From Streptomyces sannanensis (GTDB taxonomy: Bacteria > Actinomycetota > Actinomycetes > Streptomycetales > Streptomycetaceae): a stretch of DNA of 64,000 nucleotides. The stretch is taken from assembly GCF_039536205.1 (NCBI RefSeq), contig NZ_BAAAYL010000001.1, positions 3,348,001 to 3,412,000 of the forward strand. The letters run 5' to 3'. The translations under genes and the position numbers were made by a program. The notes under the pieces were generated by a model, which was given only the letters and a program-made list of their open reading frames with translations, did not search any database and had not been told where the DNA came from. Below are positions 17,726 to 26,743 of the stretch, piece after piece. Numbering within the stretch: the stretch's first letter is position 1; every line of letters begins with the position of its first letter.

Positions 17726-17817
17726 GACCGGCAACGGTGACCGTCGAGGAGCGGCGTCCGGTGCGTGCGATCGCAAGGCGGCCGAAGGCCCTCGTAGCAG
17801 CGCTCCTTGGGTTTTCG
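17726..17817. repeat. Intergenic repeat also present at the window end
   Basis: 92 bases closely matching 63908-64000, nearly identical over GGAGCGGCGTCCGGTGCG and the following ATCGCAAGGCGGCCGAAGG part. It is followed near 17840 by GGGGGCACCTCTGGGGGAGC, a unit also seen near 1130 and 61930. The gap 17578-17989 otherwise holds a GGCCCGG/CCGGGCC hairpin (about 17620-17637) and no gene. Confidence 0.6.
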
Positions 17818-17989
17818 GCCAACGCAGCGAGCGTGCGTGCCCGGGGGCACCTCTGGGGGAGCGTCGCGACGGGGCAAAGAGGGGCAGTGGACCCAATGCC
17901 ACTGACTTATCGGCGCGCGCGAGCCTTTGACCTGCGGCGCTGTCCTCACTGGCGGGCTCTGGAAGGCTGCAGGGTCACCGGCATTGGCA

Positions 17990-18757
17990 CTAGACCTGGT
18001 GCGCGCTCTTCGCCTCGATGCCCGCGATCAGCAGGTCGAGCGCGAAGACGAAGTCCCGCTCCCGCATCTCCTCCACCGTGTCGCCGCCGCGGGCCTCCAT
18101 CAGTTCGGTCGCCTCCTCGAAGGTCTCCTGCAACTCCGGCTGCCCGGCGATCGTCCCCATGACCTGGTGGAAGTAGTCGTCCTGGCTGAGACCGGCGGCC
18201 GCGCAGCGCTGGGCGAAACGGCCCTCGACCGTGCCGAAGCCGTACACGAACTGGAAAACGGCCGCGAGCGCGCCCGTCCGCCCGCTCATCGGCAGACCGG
18301 TCCTGCCCAGGACGTGCTGGATGGCGGCGACGAAGGCCAGCGAGTGCGGTCCGATGTTGAGGTACTCACCGGCGAGCGGCGACACCCAGGGGTGCCCGAC
18401 CAGCATCCGCCGGTACTCGGTGGTCAGGGCACGCAGCTGGTCGCGCCAGTCCGCGGGGTCGTCCTCGGCCGGCAGGCGCATCTCGCCCATGACCGCGTCG
18501 AGGGCGAGCTCCAGCAGGTCGTCCTTGGTGTCGACGTACCAGTAGACGGACATCGCGGTGACGCCGAGTTCCGCGGCCAGGCGGCGCATGGAGAACTTGG
18601 CGAGGCCCTCCGCGTCCAGCAGTCTGACCGTGGCCGCGGTGATCTTGTCACGGTCCAGACCGGTGGGCTGGTCGGACTTCCGTCCGCGGGACGCTCTGCT
18701 CGCCAGCCACACACTCGTCCGCGCGGGTTGCTTCGCGCGGTCGGCCGCAGTCACCAT
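17990..18757 (-). CDS. TetR family transcriptional regulator
   Basis: 255 residues. The N-terminal helix-turn-helix is in DKITAATVRLLDAEGLAKFSMRRLAAELGV with the recognition helix TAMSVYWYVDTKDDLLEL, the class that pairs with the TetR_C ligand-binding domain. The C-terminal part (about 110-250) is all helical. An N-terminal extension of about 30 residues may be partly untranslated. Its likely former target, an MFS exporter gene, is now a remnant at 17229-17577. It may now control only itself or a distant target. Confidence 0.88.
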   Translation of the reverse strand: MVTAADRAKQPARTSVWLASRASRGRKSDQPTGLDRDKITAATVRLLDAEGLAKFSMRRLAAELGVTAMSVYWYVDTKDDLLELALDAVMGEMRLPAEDDPADWRDQLRALTTEYRRMLVGHPWVSPLAGEYLNIGPHSLAFVAAIQHVLGRTGLPMSGRTGALAAVFQFVYGFGTVEGRFAQRCAAAGLSQDDYFHQVMGTIAGQPELQETFEEATELMEARGGDTVEEMRERDFVFALDLLIAGIEAKSAHQV

Positions 18758-18836
18758 GGCTCACCTTCCTCCGGAACGGGGCGGTCCGGTCTGCCCGCTT
18801 CGATGCTATTGCTCCGCTACCGTCGAGTCTGCCTTT

Positions 18837-18876
18837 CCCCGAGCTCTCGACTTCGCTCGATTGGGGGGTACCCCCA
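18837..18876. repeat. Short 'CCCCGAGCTCTCGACTTCG' intergenic repeat
   Basis: The 19-base core matches the complement of 40570-40588 exactly. Here it sits next to GGGGGGTACCCCC. It lies between the TetR gene and the response-regulator remnant. Confidence 0.6.
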
Positions 18877-19128
18877 TGGCCCGGCGCAACAGCAGCGCCG
18901 CCGGCGGTCCGCCGGCCGGCACGGCCGCGGCACCGACCAGCTGACCGGCCTCCGCACCCGAGGCGAAGGCGTCCTCGATCCGGTCCCGCTCGGCGTGGTC
19001 AGGTCGTAGAGCGTGACGCCGTCATCCGGCACTCGCCCCTGCCACAGCAGCTCGGCGAGCGGGGCCTCGCCGTCCACGACGAGCACGCGGACGGGGCTCC
19101 CGTCCGGGCGGAGCATCTCGGTTCGCAT
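18877..19128 (-). pseudogene. Truncated response-regulator-like gene
   Basis: From the ATG at 19128 the product begins RTEMLRPDGSPVRVLVVDGE, the typical start of an OmpR-type response regulator (first strand of the receiver, with the second acidic residue as Gly-Glu). Homology stops after APLAELL, about 28 residues in. The next part is unlike a receiver. It appears to shift frame near 19000 (HAERDRIEDAFASGAEAG in the second frame) and runs into a short repeat. It has no phosphoryl Asp and no output domain. The downstream half is not recognised. Confidence 0.55.
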
Positions 19129-19230
19129 ACCCGCCACACTGCGGGCCGCGTCCGAGAGCCCCTTTCCGGAACCTGTGGATTCCCCGAGCTGAGAAACCCA
19201 GCGGATTCACAGGCCGGATCACCGCGGGAT

Positions 19231-20109
19231 TCACAGGCCGAACAGCCGCGCCCCGTTGTCATGACAGACCGCGCGCAGCCAGTCGCCACCGAGTCCGAGC
19301 CGCTCCAGCGCCTCCAGCTGGTGCACGTACGGGTATGGGATGTTGGGGAAGTCGCTGCCCAGCACGATCCGGTCCCCGAGGTCCGCCAGCCGGCCCCGCT
19401 CCCGCTCCGGGAACGGCATGACGCGCTCGGTGAAGTCGGTGAACGCCATGGTGGTGTCCAGCCGGACCCCTGCGTACCGCTCCGCCAGATCCAGGAAGTC
19501 GGTGTACTCCGGCATGCCCATGTGCGCCACCACCAGCCGCAGCCGGGGATGCCGCGCGAGCAGCCGCCCCACCGGCTCGGGCCCGGTGTGCTTGCCCGGC
19601 ACGGGTCCCGAACCGCAGTGCGTCACCACCGGGATCCCGGCCTCCGCCAGCAGCCCCCACACCGGGTCGAGCAGCTCGTTGTTCGGGTCGTACGCGCCGA
19701 CCTGGAGGTGCGCCTTGAACACGCGCGCACCGGACTCCACGGCCTCGCGTACGTAGTCCGCGACGCCGTCCTCGGGGAAGAGGGTCGCCGTGTGCACGAC
19801 GTCCGGGGTACGCGCGGCGAAGCCGGCGGCCCAGTCGTTGAGCCAGGCGGCCATTCCCGCCTTGTGCGGATAGAGCATCGCCGTGAAGGCACGCACGCCG
19901 AACTCCCTGAGCAGCGCGAGCCTTTCGTCCTCCTCCTGCCGGTAGGTGATGGGCCATTCCATACCGGTCAGCGGCCCGGCCGCGTCGAAGTACGCCCACA
20001 CCTTGCGGAGCACCCGCTCCGGCATGAAATGCGTGTGCACGTCCACCAGCCCGGGCAGACCGCACCGCTCCCGGAACCGGCGTACGGCCTCGGCCTCAGC
20101 CGCGCTCAA
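19231..20109 (-). CDS. Amidohydrolase (amidohydro_2, TIM barrel)
   Basis: 292 residues from a TTG at 20109 with GGAG eight bases before it, overlapping the preceding gene by 14 bases; an ATG 66 bases upstream is the alternative. Metal-binding pattern: DVHTHFMP (two His), the segment FKAHLQVGAYD, VVTHCGSG, VVAHMGMPE and the catalytic Asp in LGSDFPN. This is the metal-dependent decarboxylase/hydrolase branch acting on carboxylates or lactones. The substrate is unknown. The overlap suggests it works with the ABM-type protein. Confidence 0.85.
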   Translation of the reverse strand: MSAAEAEAVRRFRERCGLPGLVDVHTHFMPERVLRKVWAYFDAAGPLTGMEWPITYRQEEDERLALLREFGVRAFTAMLYPHKAGMAAWLNDWAAGFAARTPDVVHTATLFPEDGVADYVREAVESGARVFKAHLQVGAYDPNNELLDPVWGLLAEAGIPVVTHCGSGPVPGKHTGPEPVGRLLARHPRLRLVVAHMGMPEYTDFLDLAERYAGVRLDTTMAFTDFTERVMPFPERERGRLADLGDRIVLGSDFPNIPYPYVHQLEALERLGLGGDWLRAVCHDNGARLFGL

Positions 20110-20431
20110 AGCCGTGGCTCCGCTCGACCCGGCCGATGTGGACGCTGTAGCTCTCGTACCACTCGGCGCGGCCACGCCGCTGGGCGCTCTGGTGCTCCAG
20201 ACGGCTGCGCCACGCGGCGATCGCCTCCTCGTCCCGGAAGTACCCGACGGTGATCCCGATCCCGCCCGGCGTGCGCGCCGTCTCGTACCCCAGGTATCCC
20301 GGTATCCCCTCCACCAGCTCCTTCATCCGTTCGGCGGTCTCGCCGTATCCGTTGTCGCCCTCCGTGCGGATGGAGGTGAACACCACGGTGTAGTAGGGCG
20401 GTTCGATTCCCGACACGAGTTGATCGCTCAT
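20096..20431 (-). CDS. Antibiotic biosynthesis monooxygenase-fold protein
   Basis: 111 residues from the ATG at 20431. The small ferredoxin-like fold is seen in YYTVVFTSIRT..., ERMKELVEGIPGYLGYETAR, GITVGYFRDEEAIAAWRSR and the final strand WYESYSVHIGRVE. Members form dimeric barrels, and some oxidise aromatic substrates without cofactors. The gene overlaps the amidohydrolase gene by 14 bases, suggesting a shared pathway, perhaps breakdown of a cyclic compound (inference). Confidence 0.87.
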   Translation of the reverse strand: MSDQLVSGIEPPYYTVVFTSIRTEGDNGYGETAERMKELVEGIPGYLGYETARTPGGIGITVGYFRDEEAIAAWRSRLEHQSAQRRGRAEWYESYSVHIGRVERSHGFERG

Positions 20432-20527
20432 GACGGCCACCCTCCGCCGACCCGCGGGGACCTGTCCAGGTTCTTTGACCGAAGGGATCCGAAAGGGATC
20501 CAAGTCTTGACCATCGGGCCGGCGGAC

Positions 20528-21397
20528 TCAGAACAGCCCCTCCTGCACGTCCGGTCCCGCCAGGACCCGCACCGGGACGGTCGTGGGGGCCCCTGCCTCC
20601 GCACGGGCCAACTCCCAGCCCGCCATCAGCCGCGTGTCGACGATCAGCACCTCGCCCCGCGGCGAGCGCAGATGAAGATCCGGCCCGGCGGCCGCGACCA
20701 GCCGCCCCGCCACGGCCCCGCCGTCCCTCAGCTCGGTGACCACCGCGGTGGCCCCCGGCGCCTGCCCGAGCCCGAAGACCTCCACATGGTCGACGACCCC
20801 GCATCCGGCCCGCTCCAGCGACTCCGGCCAGCCCTCCAGCGCCACGGCCCGCCCGTACAGCGCCTCGACCTCCGCCGCCCGCACATCTTCGGGCGGCAGC
20901 ACGGCCCGGACCGCCCGCTTGTCCGCGTAGGGGATACGGTCCGGCACCCCCAGTGCCGTACGCAGCAGCTCCTCCGTCCGCCGCGCCGCCATCAGCGGCC
21001 CCCGGCCCAGCCAGGTGAACGCCACCGCTCCCTGCTCCAGCAGCCGCGCCGGCCCCCGCTCCACGGCGGTGATCCCCACCTTCAGCATCCCGGGCCCGAA
21101 CCACGCCAGATACACGGCGTACGGCCGCGGATCGTCGGCCATGGTGTCCGCCGCCACCGACCGCGCCCGGTCCAGCCGCGCGCACGCCTCGCACTGCGCG
21201 CGCGTCACGCGGGCCGGCACCACGGCCCGCGTGGGGCACGGGTTGCGCCGCACACCCAGGCAGTGCCGCTCCCCGACCGCCCGGAAGGCCGGCTCCTGCC
21301 CGTAGGCGAGCGTGCTCGTCCTCTCCCCGCGGTCACCGAGCCAGACCAGCCGCGGTGCACCACCGGACCAGCGCATCCCGGCGCAGCGCCAGCTCAC
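20528..21397 (-). CDS. DUF2797 family zinc-ribbon protein
   Basis: 289 residues from the GTG at 21397. Four cysteines are arranged as CLGVRRNPCPTR...QCEACARL, a probable zinc ribbon. A middle domain YAVYLAWFGPGMLKVGITA resembles a GIY-YIG-like core (two strands, then KVGIT), as noted for this family. The C-terminal part VLIVDTRLMAGWEL is a beta-rich domain. Function unknown. It follows the single-helix protein gene with a one-base gap, so the two are co-transcribed. Confidence 0.85.
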   Translation of the reverse strand: MSWRCAGMRWSGGAPRLVWLGDRGERTSTLAYGQEPAFRAVGERHCLGVRRNPCPTRAVVPARVTRAQCEACARLDRARSVAADTMADDPRPYAVYLAWFGPGMLKVGITAVERGPARLLEQGAVAFTWLGRGPLMAARRTEELLRTALGVPDRIPYADKRAVRAVLPPEDVRAAEVEALYGRAVALEGWPESLERAGCGVVDHVEVFGLGQAPGATAVVTELRDGGAVAGRLVAAAGPDLHLRSPRGEVLIVDTRLMAGWELARAEAGAPTTVPVRVLAGPDVQEGLF

Positions 21398-21398
21398 G

Positions 21399-21869
21399 TC
21401 AGCACCACTCCTCCGTACTGCCGCGCTGCGCGGTAATGCCCACCGCGAAGTCGGCGTCGGTCTTCTGCTCGTACTCTTCGGGGTACCAGAAGGAGAGGTA
21501 GGCCGTCGCCCCGTCGACGCGCTTGGTGAAGCACTTGCCCTCGGACCGGGCGACCGGCTGCCAGCCCCGCGCCGGGGCGGCCTTGCGGTAGTACGCCTGC
21601 AGAGCGGCGGGGGATCCCTCGTACCGGTACGCGCGTTCCACGCTCACGAAGAGGTCGTCGTCATCGCACCCCGAGTACGGCTTTCCCACGCTCTCGGCGC
21701 CGTCCGGCGGCGCGTCCAGCACCGACTCCGCCTGCAGGGCCCTTTCGAGCGCGTCCTCCTCCAGCCCGCAGCCGTATACGAGAAGGAAGTACGCCGCCGG
21801 CCAGCCGACGAACACCAGGGGCACTGCGAGCACGCCGACAGCCAGCAGGACACCCGTTCGGATCTTCAT
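21399..21869 (-). CDS. Hypothetical membrane-anchored protein
   Basis: 156 residues. One N-terminal membrane helix (about 7-31) is followed by an extracytoplasmic domain with cysteines in YGCGLEE, YSGCDDDD and GKCFTKR and at the C-terminus (EEWC), probably disulfide-bonded. The segment ALQAYYRKAAPARGWQPV is seen in other actinobacterial exported proteins of unknown role. It is the first gene of a unit with the DUF2797 gene. Confidence 0.75.
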   Translation of the reverse strand: MKIRTGVLLAVGVLAVPLVFVGWPAAYFLLVYGCGLEEDALERALQAESVLDAPPDGAESVGKPYSGCDDDDLFVSVERAYRYEGSPAALQAYYRKAAPARGWQPVARSEGKCFTKRVDGATAYLSFWYPEEYEQKTDADFAVGITAQRGSTEEWC

Positions 21870-21888
21870 GCGGCGGAGGCTACAACGC

Positions 21889-21918
21889 GAGAGGCCCCTG
21901 GTGATCCAGGGGCCTCTC
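21889..21918 (-). terminator. Terminator after tRNA-Arg
   Basis: A perfect 13-bp stem GAGAGGCCCCTGG with its complement around TGAT, just beyond the tRNA 3' end on the minus strand. Confidence 0.85.
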
Positions 21919-21925
21919 GGTGGTG

Positions 21926-21998
21926 TGCACTCGGCAGGATTCGAACCTGCAACCTTCTGATCCGTAGTCAGATGCTCTATCCGTTAAGCTACGAGTGC
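21926..21998 (-). tRNA. tRNA-Arg (anticodon ACG)
   Basis: 73 bases, acceptor GCACTCG/CGAGTGC, anticodon arm CTGA-CTACGGA-TCAG giving ACG. A34 is the TadA substrate, and tadA lies at 13264-13728. CCA is not encoded. Confidence 0.95.
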
Positions 21999-22130
21999 TC
22001 GGCTCTCCGGCTTTTTCTTGCCGGTCGGCGTTGCGGGAACAACATTACATGACCTGCGCCGCAGCGCGAAATCCATTAGCCAAACCCCTCCTGACCTGCG
22101 AAAACACTCTCAGGAGCGGAGAAAGCACCA

Positions 22131-22158
22131 AAGCCCCGGCCGATGAGGGCCGGGGCTT
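22131..22158 (-). terminator. Terminator after tRNA-Ser(GCU)
   Basis: An 11-bp stem AAGCCCCGGCC/GGCCGGGGCTT with a six-base loop. Confidence 0.8.
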
Positions 22159-22171
22159 CGATGTCCGAAAG

Positions 22172-22262
22172 CGGAGGCGGAGGGATTTGAACCCTCGATG
22201 GGCTTTAAGGCCCAAACCGCATTAGCAGTGCGGCGCCATAGACCGGACTAGGCGACGCCTCC
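22172..22262 (-). tRNA. tRNA-Ser (anticodon GCU)
   Basis: Acceptor GGAGGCG/CGCCTCC, discriminator G, anticodon arm CCGCA-CTGCTAA-TGCGG giving GCU (reads AGC/AGU), long variable arm GGGCCTTAAAGCCC. CCA is not encoded. Confidence 0.95.
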
Positions 22263-22501
22263 AGCGCACCGCGTGCTTGCGCGAGTGGTGCGTGCAGATG
22301 ATGACACAGCTTGGGGCGGTGTCACCAATCGCCCCCCACGGTACTAGGCCTCCGGGCGCCAGGGCAAAGCCCTTCGCGGCCGGGGTGTCCCTCAGGAGAA
22401 CGCGGTCCGGTTGCGCAACGCGGCGGAGCCCGCAGCGTTAGAGATGCCGGGGCGGGCGCCGCCCCGGGTCGTACGTCGTCCGTATGCCGTCAGGAGTTCG
22501 C

Positions 22502-22927
22502 ATGCTGCGCCGCCTCACCATCGCCGCTGCCGCCGCCACACTGTCCGCGCTGTCCGCCGCGCCCGCCGACGCGTGGCCGCTGCCGGCGGGGCCCGAGCGG
22601 CTGACCGTGACCGCCGGGGAGACCGGAAAGCCCGAGTGGGACGGTACGTACGAGTTGGAGTGCGCCCCGGCCGCCGCCGGAACGCATCCGGCGGCGGCGG
22701 AGGCGTGCGCCCGACTGCTCGAACTGGCGGCCGGGGAGGCGGATCCGTTCGCGCCCGTGCCCACGGACACGATGTGCACCTTCCAGTACGGCGGACCGGC
22801 CACTGCCCGGATCCACGGCACCTGGCGGGGGAAGCCCGTGGACGCCACCTTCAGCCGGTCCAACGGTTGCGAGGTCTCCCGCTGGAACAACCTGGAGCCG
22901 GTGCTGCCCGTCGCCGTGGCTTCGTAG
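22502..22927 (+). CDS. Secreted SSI-family protease inhibitor
   Basis: 141 residues from the ATG at 22502 with AGGAG upstream. The signal peptide ends near ADA (residue 24). Four cysteines (LECAP, EACAR, TMCTF, NGCEV) match the two disulfides of Streptomyces subtilisin inhibitor. By alignment with the SSI reactive loop (Met-Cys-Pro-Met|Val), the P1 residue here is Phe (MCTF|QY), which predicts inhibition of subtilisin or chymotrypsin-like proteases. The dimer-forming core follows the family pattern. Confidence 0.88.
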   Translation: MLRRLTIAAAAATLSALSAAPADAWPLPAGPERLTVTAGETGKPEWDGTYELECAPAAAGTHPAAAEACARLLELAAGEADPFAPVPTDTMCTFQYGGPATARIHGTWRGKPVDATFSRSNGCEVSRWNNLEPVLPVAVAS

Positions 22928-23085
22928 AACCGGGCCGGGATGCGCGTGGAAACGGCGGATGTGCGCTCATGCGCACAGAACCCGGCGGAGAGCTCCCCCG
23001 TATCCGCCGTCGCGCCCGCATCCCCAGCCCTTAGACTCACTTCAGTGGTTCGGCAAGGTGCAGTAAGCAGGGAGGAACCGTCGTC

Positions 23086-26000
23086 GTGAGCAGCAGGCCA
23101 TCCCGAGGCGCTGCTCGCCTCGCAGCCATACTCGACGCACTCCCGGACGGGCTGCTGCTCGTCAACTGCAACGGCACCGTCGTCAACGCCAACACCATCG
23201 CCCTGGAGATGTTCGAGACCCCGGGCACGGCGCTCGTCGGGCGCGGGCTGCTGGACCTGCTGCCGGAGTTCGACTCGACGCTGATCCCGGGGTCCATGCG
23301 CCGTCCGGAAAAGGGCGACAAGGGCGAACGCGCCAAGTCGGACCGGATGGTCGCGCGGCGCACCGACGGCAGCGAGTTCCCGGCCGGGGTGACCAGCGCG
23401 AACCTGGAGGACGGCCGGGACGCCTACAACGACCGGCTGAGCTACACCGGCGACGAACTGCTGATGCTCGTCGTACGCGACCTGTCCGGGACCGTCGACA
23501 CCGAGGCCGAACTGGCGCGTTCGCAGCGGCAGACCGAGATGATCCTGCGCGCCGCCTCGGAAGGTGTCGTCGGCACGGACACCGAGGGCCGGGTCGTCCT
23601 GGTCAATCCGGCCGCGGCGCAGATCCTCGGCCACCGGGCGAGTGGCCTGGGCGGCAAGGAACTGCACCCGCTGATCCTGCACACACGTGCCGACGGCGAA
23701 CCCTTCCCGTTCGAGGAGTCGCCGCTCGCCGACACCCTCAAGTCCGGGCGCAAGCACCGGGTGCGCGGGCAGGTGCTGTGGACGAAGAGCGGCGCGAAGG
23801 TGCCCGTCGACGTGACGACGGCTCCGGTGCGCGACGGGGAGCAGCTCGTCGGCGCGGTGATGACGTTCACGGACCGGCGTCCGTACGAGGAGCAGGCCGC
23901 CAAGCACGCGGAAGCCCTGGAGCGCGAGACCGCGCGGTACGACGCACAGGCCGCCAAGCACGCCGAGGTCCTGGAGCGGGAGACCAACCGGTACGACGAG
24001 CTGGCCGCCCGGCACGCCCAGCTGATCGCGGTGCTCGGCGGCTCACTGCGCGGGCCTCTGGAGGCACTGCGTGGCGAGCTCGCCACGCTCGCGGCCGACG
24101 ACGCCGGACAGCTGTGGCCGGAGGCGAACCGGACCCTGCACCATCTGGCCGCCGGATACGCCCGTATGACCACCCTCGTCGACAATGTGCTCGCCTTCCA
24201 GCGGCTCGACTCGGGCACCGAGGAGCTGAAGAAGGACAAGGTGCTGCTCGACGCGGTCGTGGCGGCCGCTGTCGACGGCGCGGTGGAACTGATCGGCCCG
24301 GGTCGCGCGCAGTTCGCGGTGCATGCGCCGGCCATCGAGGCCGAGGTGGACGCGGGACGGCTGGCCACCGCGCTCGCCCATCTGATCGCGGACGTCGCCG
24401 GAGTCGACGCCACGGGCAACGCGCCGGTCATCGCGCTCGGCGGCGGGTACATGGACTCCACGGTCGTGGTCGCGGCGGCGCAGCGCGGTGATGTCGCACG
24501 GATCGAGGTCCGCGGGCCGTACGCCGGAGGCGACCCGGTGCACCAGCCGATCGTGCGGGGCATCGTCGAGGCCCATGACGGGGTGCTCCAGACACACTCC
24601 GTGCCGGGCATGAGCGGCAACGCGTACGTCCTCGAAGTGCCGCTCGGCACGGGCGCGGGCACAGTCACGGCCCCGGCCGTGGAGGAGAGGCCGGCCGAGC
24701 GAGCCGTTCCGGCGCTGCCGGCACAGCAGACCTCCGACACGACGATCGGCGGAGGCAGGCGACGGGCCCGGCGGGCGTCCACGGACGCCTTCCTGGAGAG
24801 CTCGCTGAGCCCCGAGACGTCCTCGGAGGGCAGGACTCCGACCGGGCGCCGCAGGGCTGGCCGCAGCGACACCGACGGGGTCGGGATCCACGAGCGCATC
24901 CCGGCCCAGCAGGGCGCCGGCGCCGACGCCGTCCCGTCCGGCGGCGGTACCGGGCGGCGGCGCGGGCGGCCCAGCCCCGCCGAGGAGGCACCCGCGGAGG
25001 GTGCCGTCGTGACCGCCGCGGAGAGCGCGCGCGACACGGGCCGGCCGGCGCTCGGCACGACGGTGCCGCCGCAGGGCATGCCCGTGGAGGCCGCGCAGTC
25101 CGGGACGACGGGACGACGGGCCCGGCAGGCCCCCGAGCAGTCGGCGCTGCCCGCGCTGCCCGCCGCCCCACAGGCGCTTCCGGCTGCCGCAGCGCAGCCC
25201 GTGCCGAGCGGGCCGCAGGGCCTGCGCACCACGAAACAGCCGCCGATGCCGGCACCGGTCGCGCCGGAGTCTCCCGACGGCCGCGGCGCGGGCGCGTACA
25301 ACGGCGCCGGACAGGCAGGCTCGCACCGCGGGACCGGTGACGGCGTCGCCGGACACCCCGCCGACGCGGCCTCGGCGGAGGCCACCCAGCCCGCGCCGGT
25401 CGGACGGCGGGCCAGGCGGGCGCTGGCGTCCGCGCCCGCGGAGGCCGCATCGGCCGACGCCGCGGGTGCGCGGACCGCGTTCGCGCTGCCGCCCGCCACG
25501 GCCGACCGGGTGCCGCCCACGGCCGGTGAGACAGATGCCTCGCTGCCGGGCCGCCACGACGCCGTGGCGGCCGGCCGGACGCCGTCGCTGCCGCATCCGC
25601 AGACCATCAGCAGTACCGGCGCCGTTCCCCTGCCTCCGGCCGTGCCGGTCGGCGATGCCGACTCGACCCAGGGGCGGGCGATCAGCGTCCGTACCCTCGG
25701 CCAGGGCGTGCCGTTCGGACAGCAGATCGCCCAGCAGGGCTCCGGCTCCGGAGGAAGGCGCCGCAAGCTCGCCACGCCCCCGGACAGCGAGCGCCGGCCG
25801 GAACCGTCCGCCCGCCCCCACCCGCAGCCACAGCCGCTGCTCGATCCGCCCTCCGAGGGCAGGGGACGGGCCTACGCCATAGGGGCGCCCGACGAGGGTG
25901 TGGAGGGACCCCAGCCGCTGGACGGGCCGGGCGGCGCGGTGGAGGTCAAGAACCGTCCCGTCCCCCAGCCGGTGGACGACGAACTGCCGCCCGAGCCGCT

Positions 26001-26709
26001 CGACAACCCGCGCAGGCTGCTGGTGTGGCCCGCACCCGACCCCTCGACCCAGCAGGCACTGGGCGAACGGGGCTACCGTCCCGTCGTCGTGCACTCGCGC
26101 GAGGAGGTGGACGCGCAGATCGCCGCGTCCCCGGCGGCCCTGTTCGTGGACCCGCTGACCGGGCCGATCACCCGTAAGGCGCTCCAGTCGCTGCGCGAGG
26201 CCGCGGTGGCCGCCGAGGTGCCCGTGCTGGTGACCGCGGGGCTCGGCCAGGCCACCCGGGAGGCGGCGTACGGCGCCGACCCGGCCGTACTGCTGAAGGC
26301 ACTGGCCCCGCGCGACAGCGAGCAGCATCCGCCGCGCGTGCTGCTGCTCGAGGAACACGAGGAGATCGCGCTGGCGCTGACCGCGACGCTGGAGCGGCGC
26401 GGCTTGCAGGTCGCCCGCGCCGGATCGGACGACGACGCGGTAACGCTCGCGACACAAATGCGGCCGAATCTGGTGGTGATGGACCTGATGCTGGTACGCC
26501 GCCGCCGGGCCGGAATCGTCGACTGGCTGCGCGCCAACGGCCGGCTGAACCACACCCCGTTGGTCGTCTACACCTCGGCCGGCATCGACCAGGCGGAGCT
26601 GCCACGGCTGGCCTCGGGCGAGACGGTCCTGTTCCTGGCGGAACGCTCGACGAACGCCGAGGTACAGGGCCGCATCGTGGACCTGCTGGCAAGGATCGGT
26701 ACGAACTGA
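23086..26709 (+). CDS. Large PAS-domain protein with degenerate kinase and receiver modules
   Basis: 1207 residues from the GTG at 23086, with GGAGG upstream. In order: PAS domains at about 10-140 (ILDALPDGLLLVNCNGTVVN) and 150-270 (ILRAASEGVVGTDTEGRVVL); a coiled coil of repeated HAEALERETARYD units (about 275-315); a DHp-like helix lacking the phospho-His (LGGSLRGPLEAL); an HATPase-like remnant without the N box; a Pro/Ala/Arg-rich disordered stretch (about 520-960); and a receiver-like domain (about 1083-1205) with VVMDLML but Glu where the conserved Lys should be. Probably a scaffold or redox/ligand sensor that signals without phosphotransfer (inference). Confidence 0.8.
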   Translation: MSSRPSRGAARLAAILDALPDGLLLVNCNGTVVNANTIALEMFETPGTALVGRGLLDLLPEFDSTLIPGSMRRPEKGDKGERAKSDRMVARRTDGSEFPAGVTSANLEDGRDAYNDRLSYTGDELLMLVVRDLSGTVDTEAELARSQRQTEMILRAASEGVVGTDTEGRVVLVNPAAAQILGHRASGLGGKELHPLILHTRADGEPFPFEESPLADTLKSGRKHRVRGQVLWTKSGAKVPVDVTTAPVRDGEQLVGAVMTFTDRRPYEEQAAKHAEALERETARYDAQAAKHAEVLERETNRYDELAARHAQLIAVLGGSLRGPLEALRGELATLAADDAGQLWPEANRTLHHLAAGYARMTTLVDNVLAFQRLDSGTEELKKDKVLLDAVVAAAVDGAVELIGPGRAQFAVHAPAIEAEVDAGRLATALAHLIADVAGVDATGNAPVIALGGGYMDSTVVVAAAQRGDVARIEVRGPYAGGDPVHQPIVRGIVEAHDGVLQTHSVPGMSGNAYVLEVPLGTGAGTVTAPAVEERPAERAVPALPAQQTSDTTIGGGRRRARRASTDAFLESSLSPETSSEGRTPTGRRRAGRSDTDGVGIHERIPAQQGAGADAVPSGGGTGRRRGRPSPAEEAPAEGAVVTAAESARDTGRPALGTTVPPQGMPVEAAQSGTTGRRARQAPEQSALPALPAAPQALPAAAAQPVPSGPQGLRTTKQPPMPAPVAPESPDGRGAGAYNGAGQAGSHRGTGDGVAGHPADAASAEATQPAPVGRRARRALASAPAEAASADAAGARTAFALPPATADRVPPTAGETDASLPGRHDAVAAGRTPSLPHPQTISSTGAVPLPPAVPVGDADSTQGRAISVRTLGQGVPFGQQIAQQGSGSGGRRRKLATPPDSERRPEPSARPHPQPQPLLDPPSEGRGRAYAIGAPDEGVEGPQPLDGPGGAVEVKNRPVPQPVDDELPPEPLDNPRRLLVWPAPDPSTQQALGERGYRPVVVHSREEVDAQIAASPAALFVDPLTGPITRKALQSLREAAVAAEVPVLVTAGLGQATREAAYGADPAVLLKALAPRDSEQHPPRVLLLEEHEEIALALTATLERRGLQVARAGSDDDAVTLATQMRPNLVVMDLMLVRRRRAGIVDWLRANGRLNHTPLVVYTSAGIDQAELPRLASGETVLFLAERSTNAEVQGRIVDLLARIGTN

Positions 26710-26711
26710 AA

Positions 26712-26739
26712 GGTGGCCCCGCGAAGCCGCGGGGCCACC
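26712..26739 (+). terminator. Terminator after the PAS protein gene
   Basis: A perfect 12-bp stem GGTGGCCCCGCG with its complement around a four-base loop. Confidence 0.85.
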
Positions 26740-26743
26740 GTAC

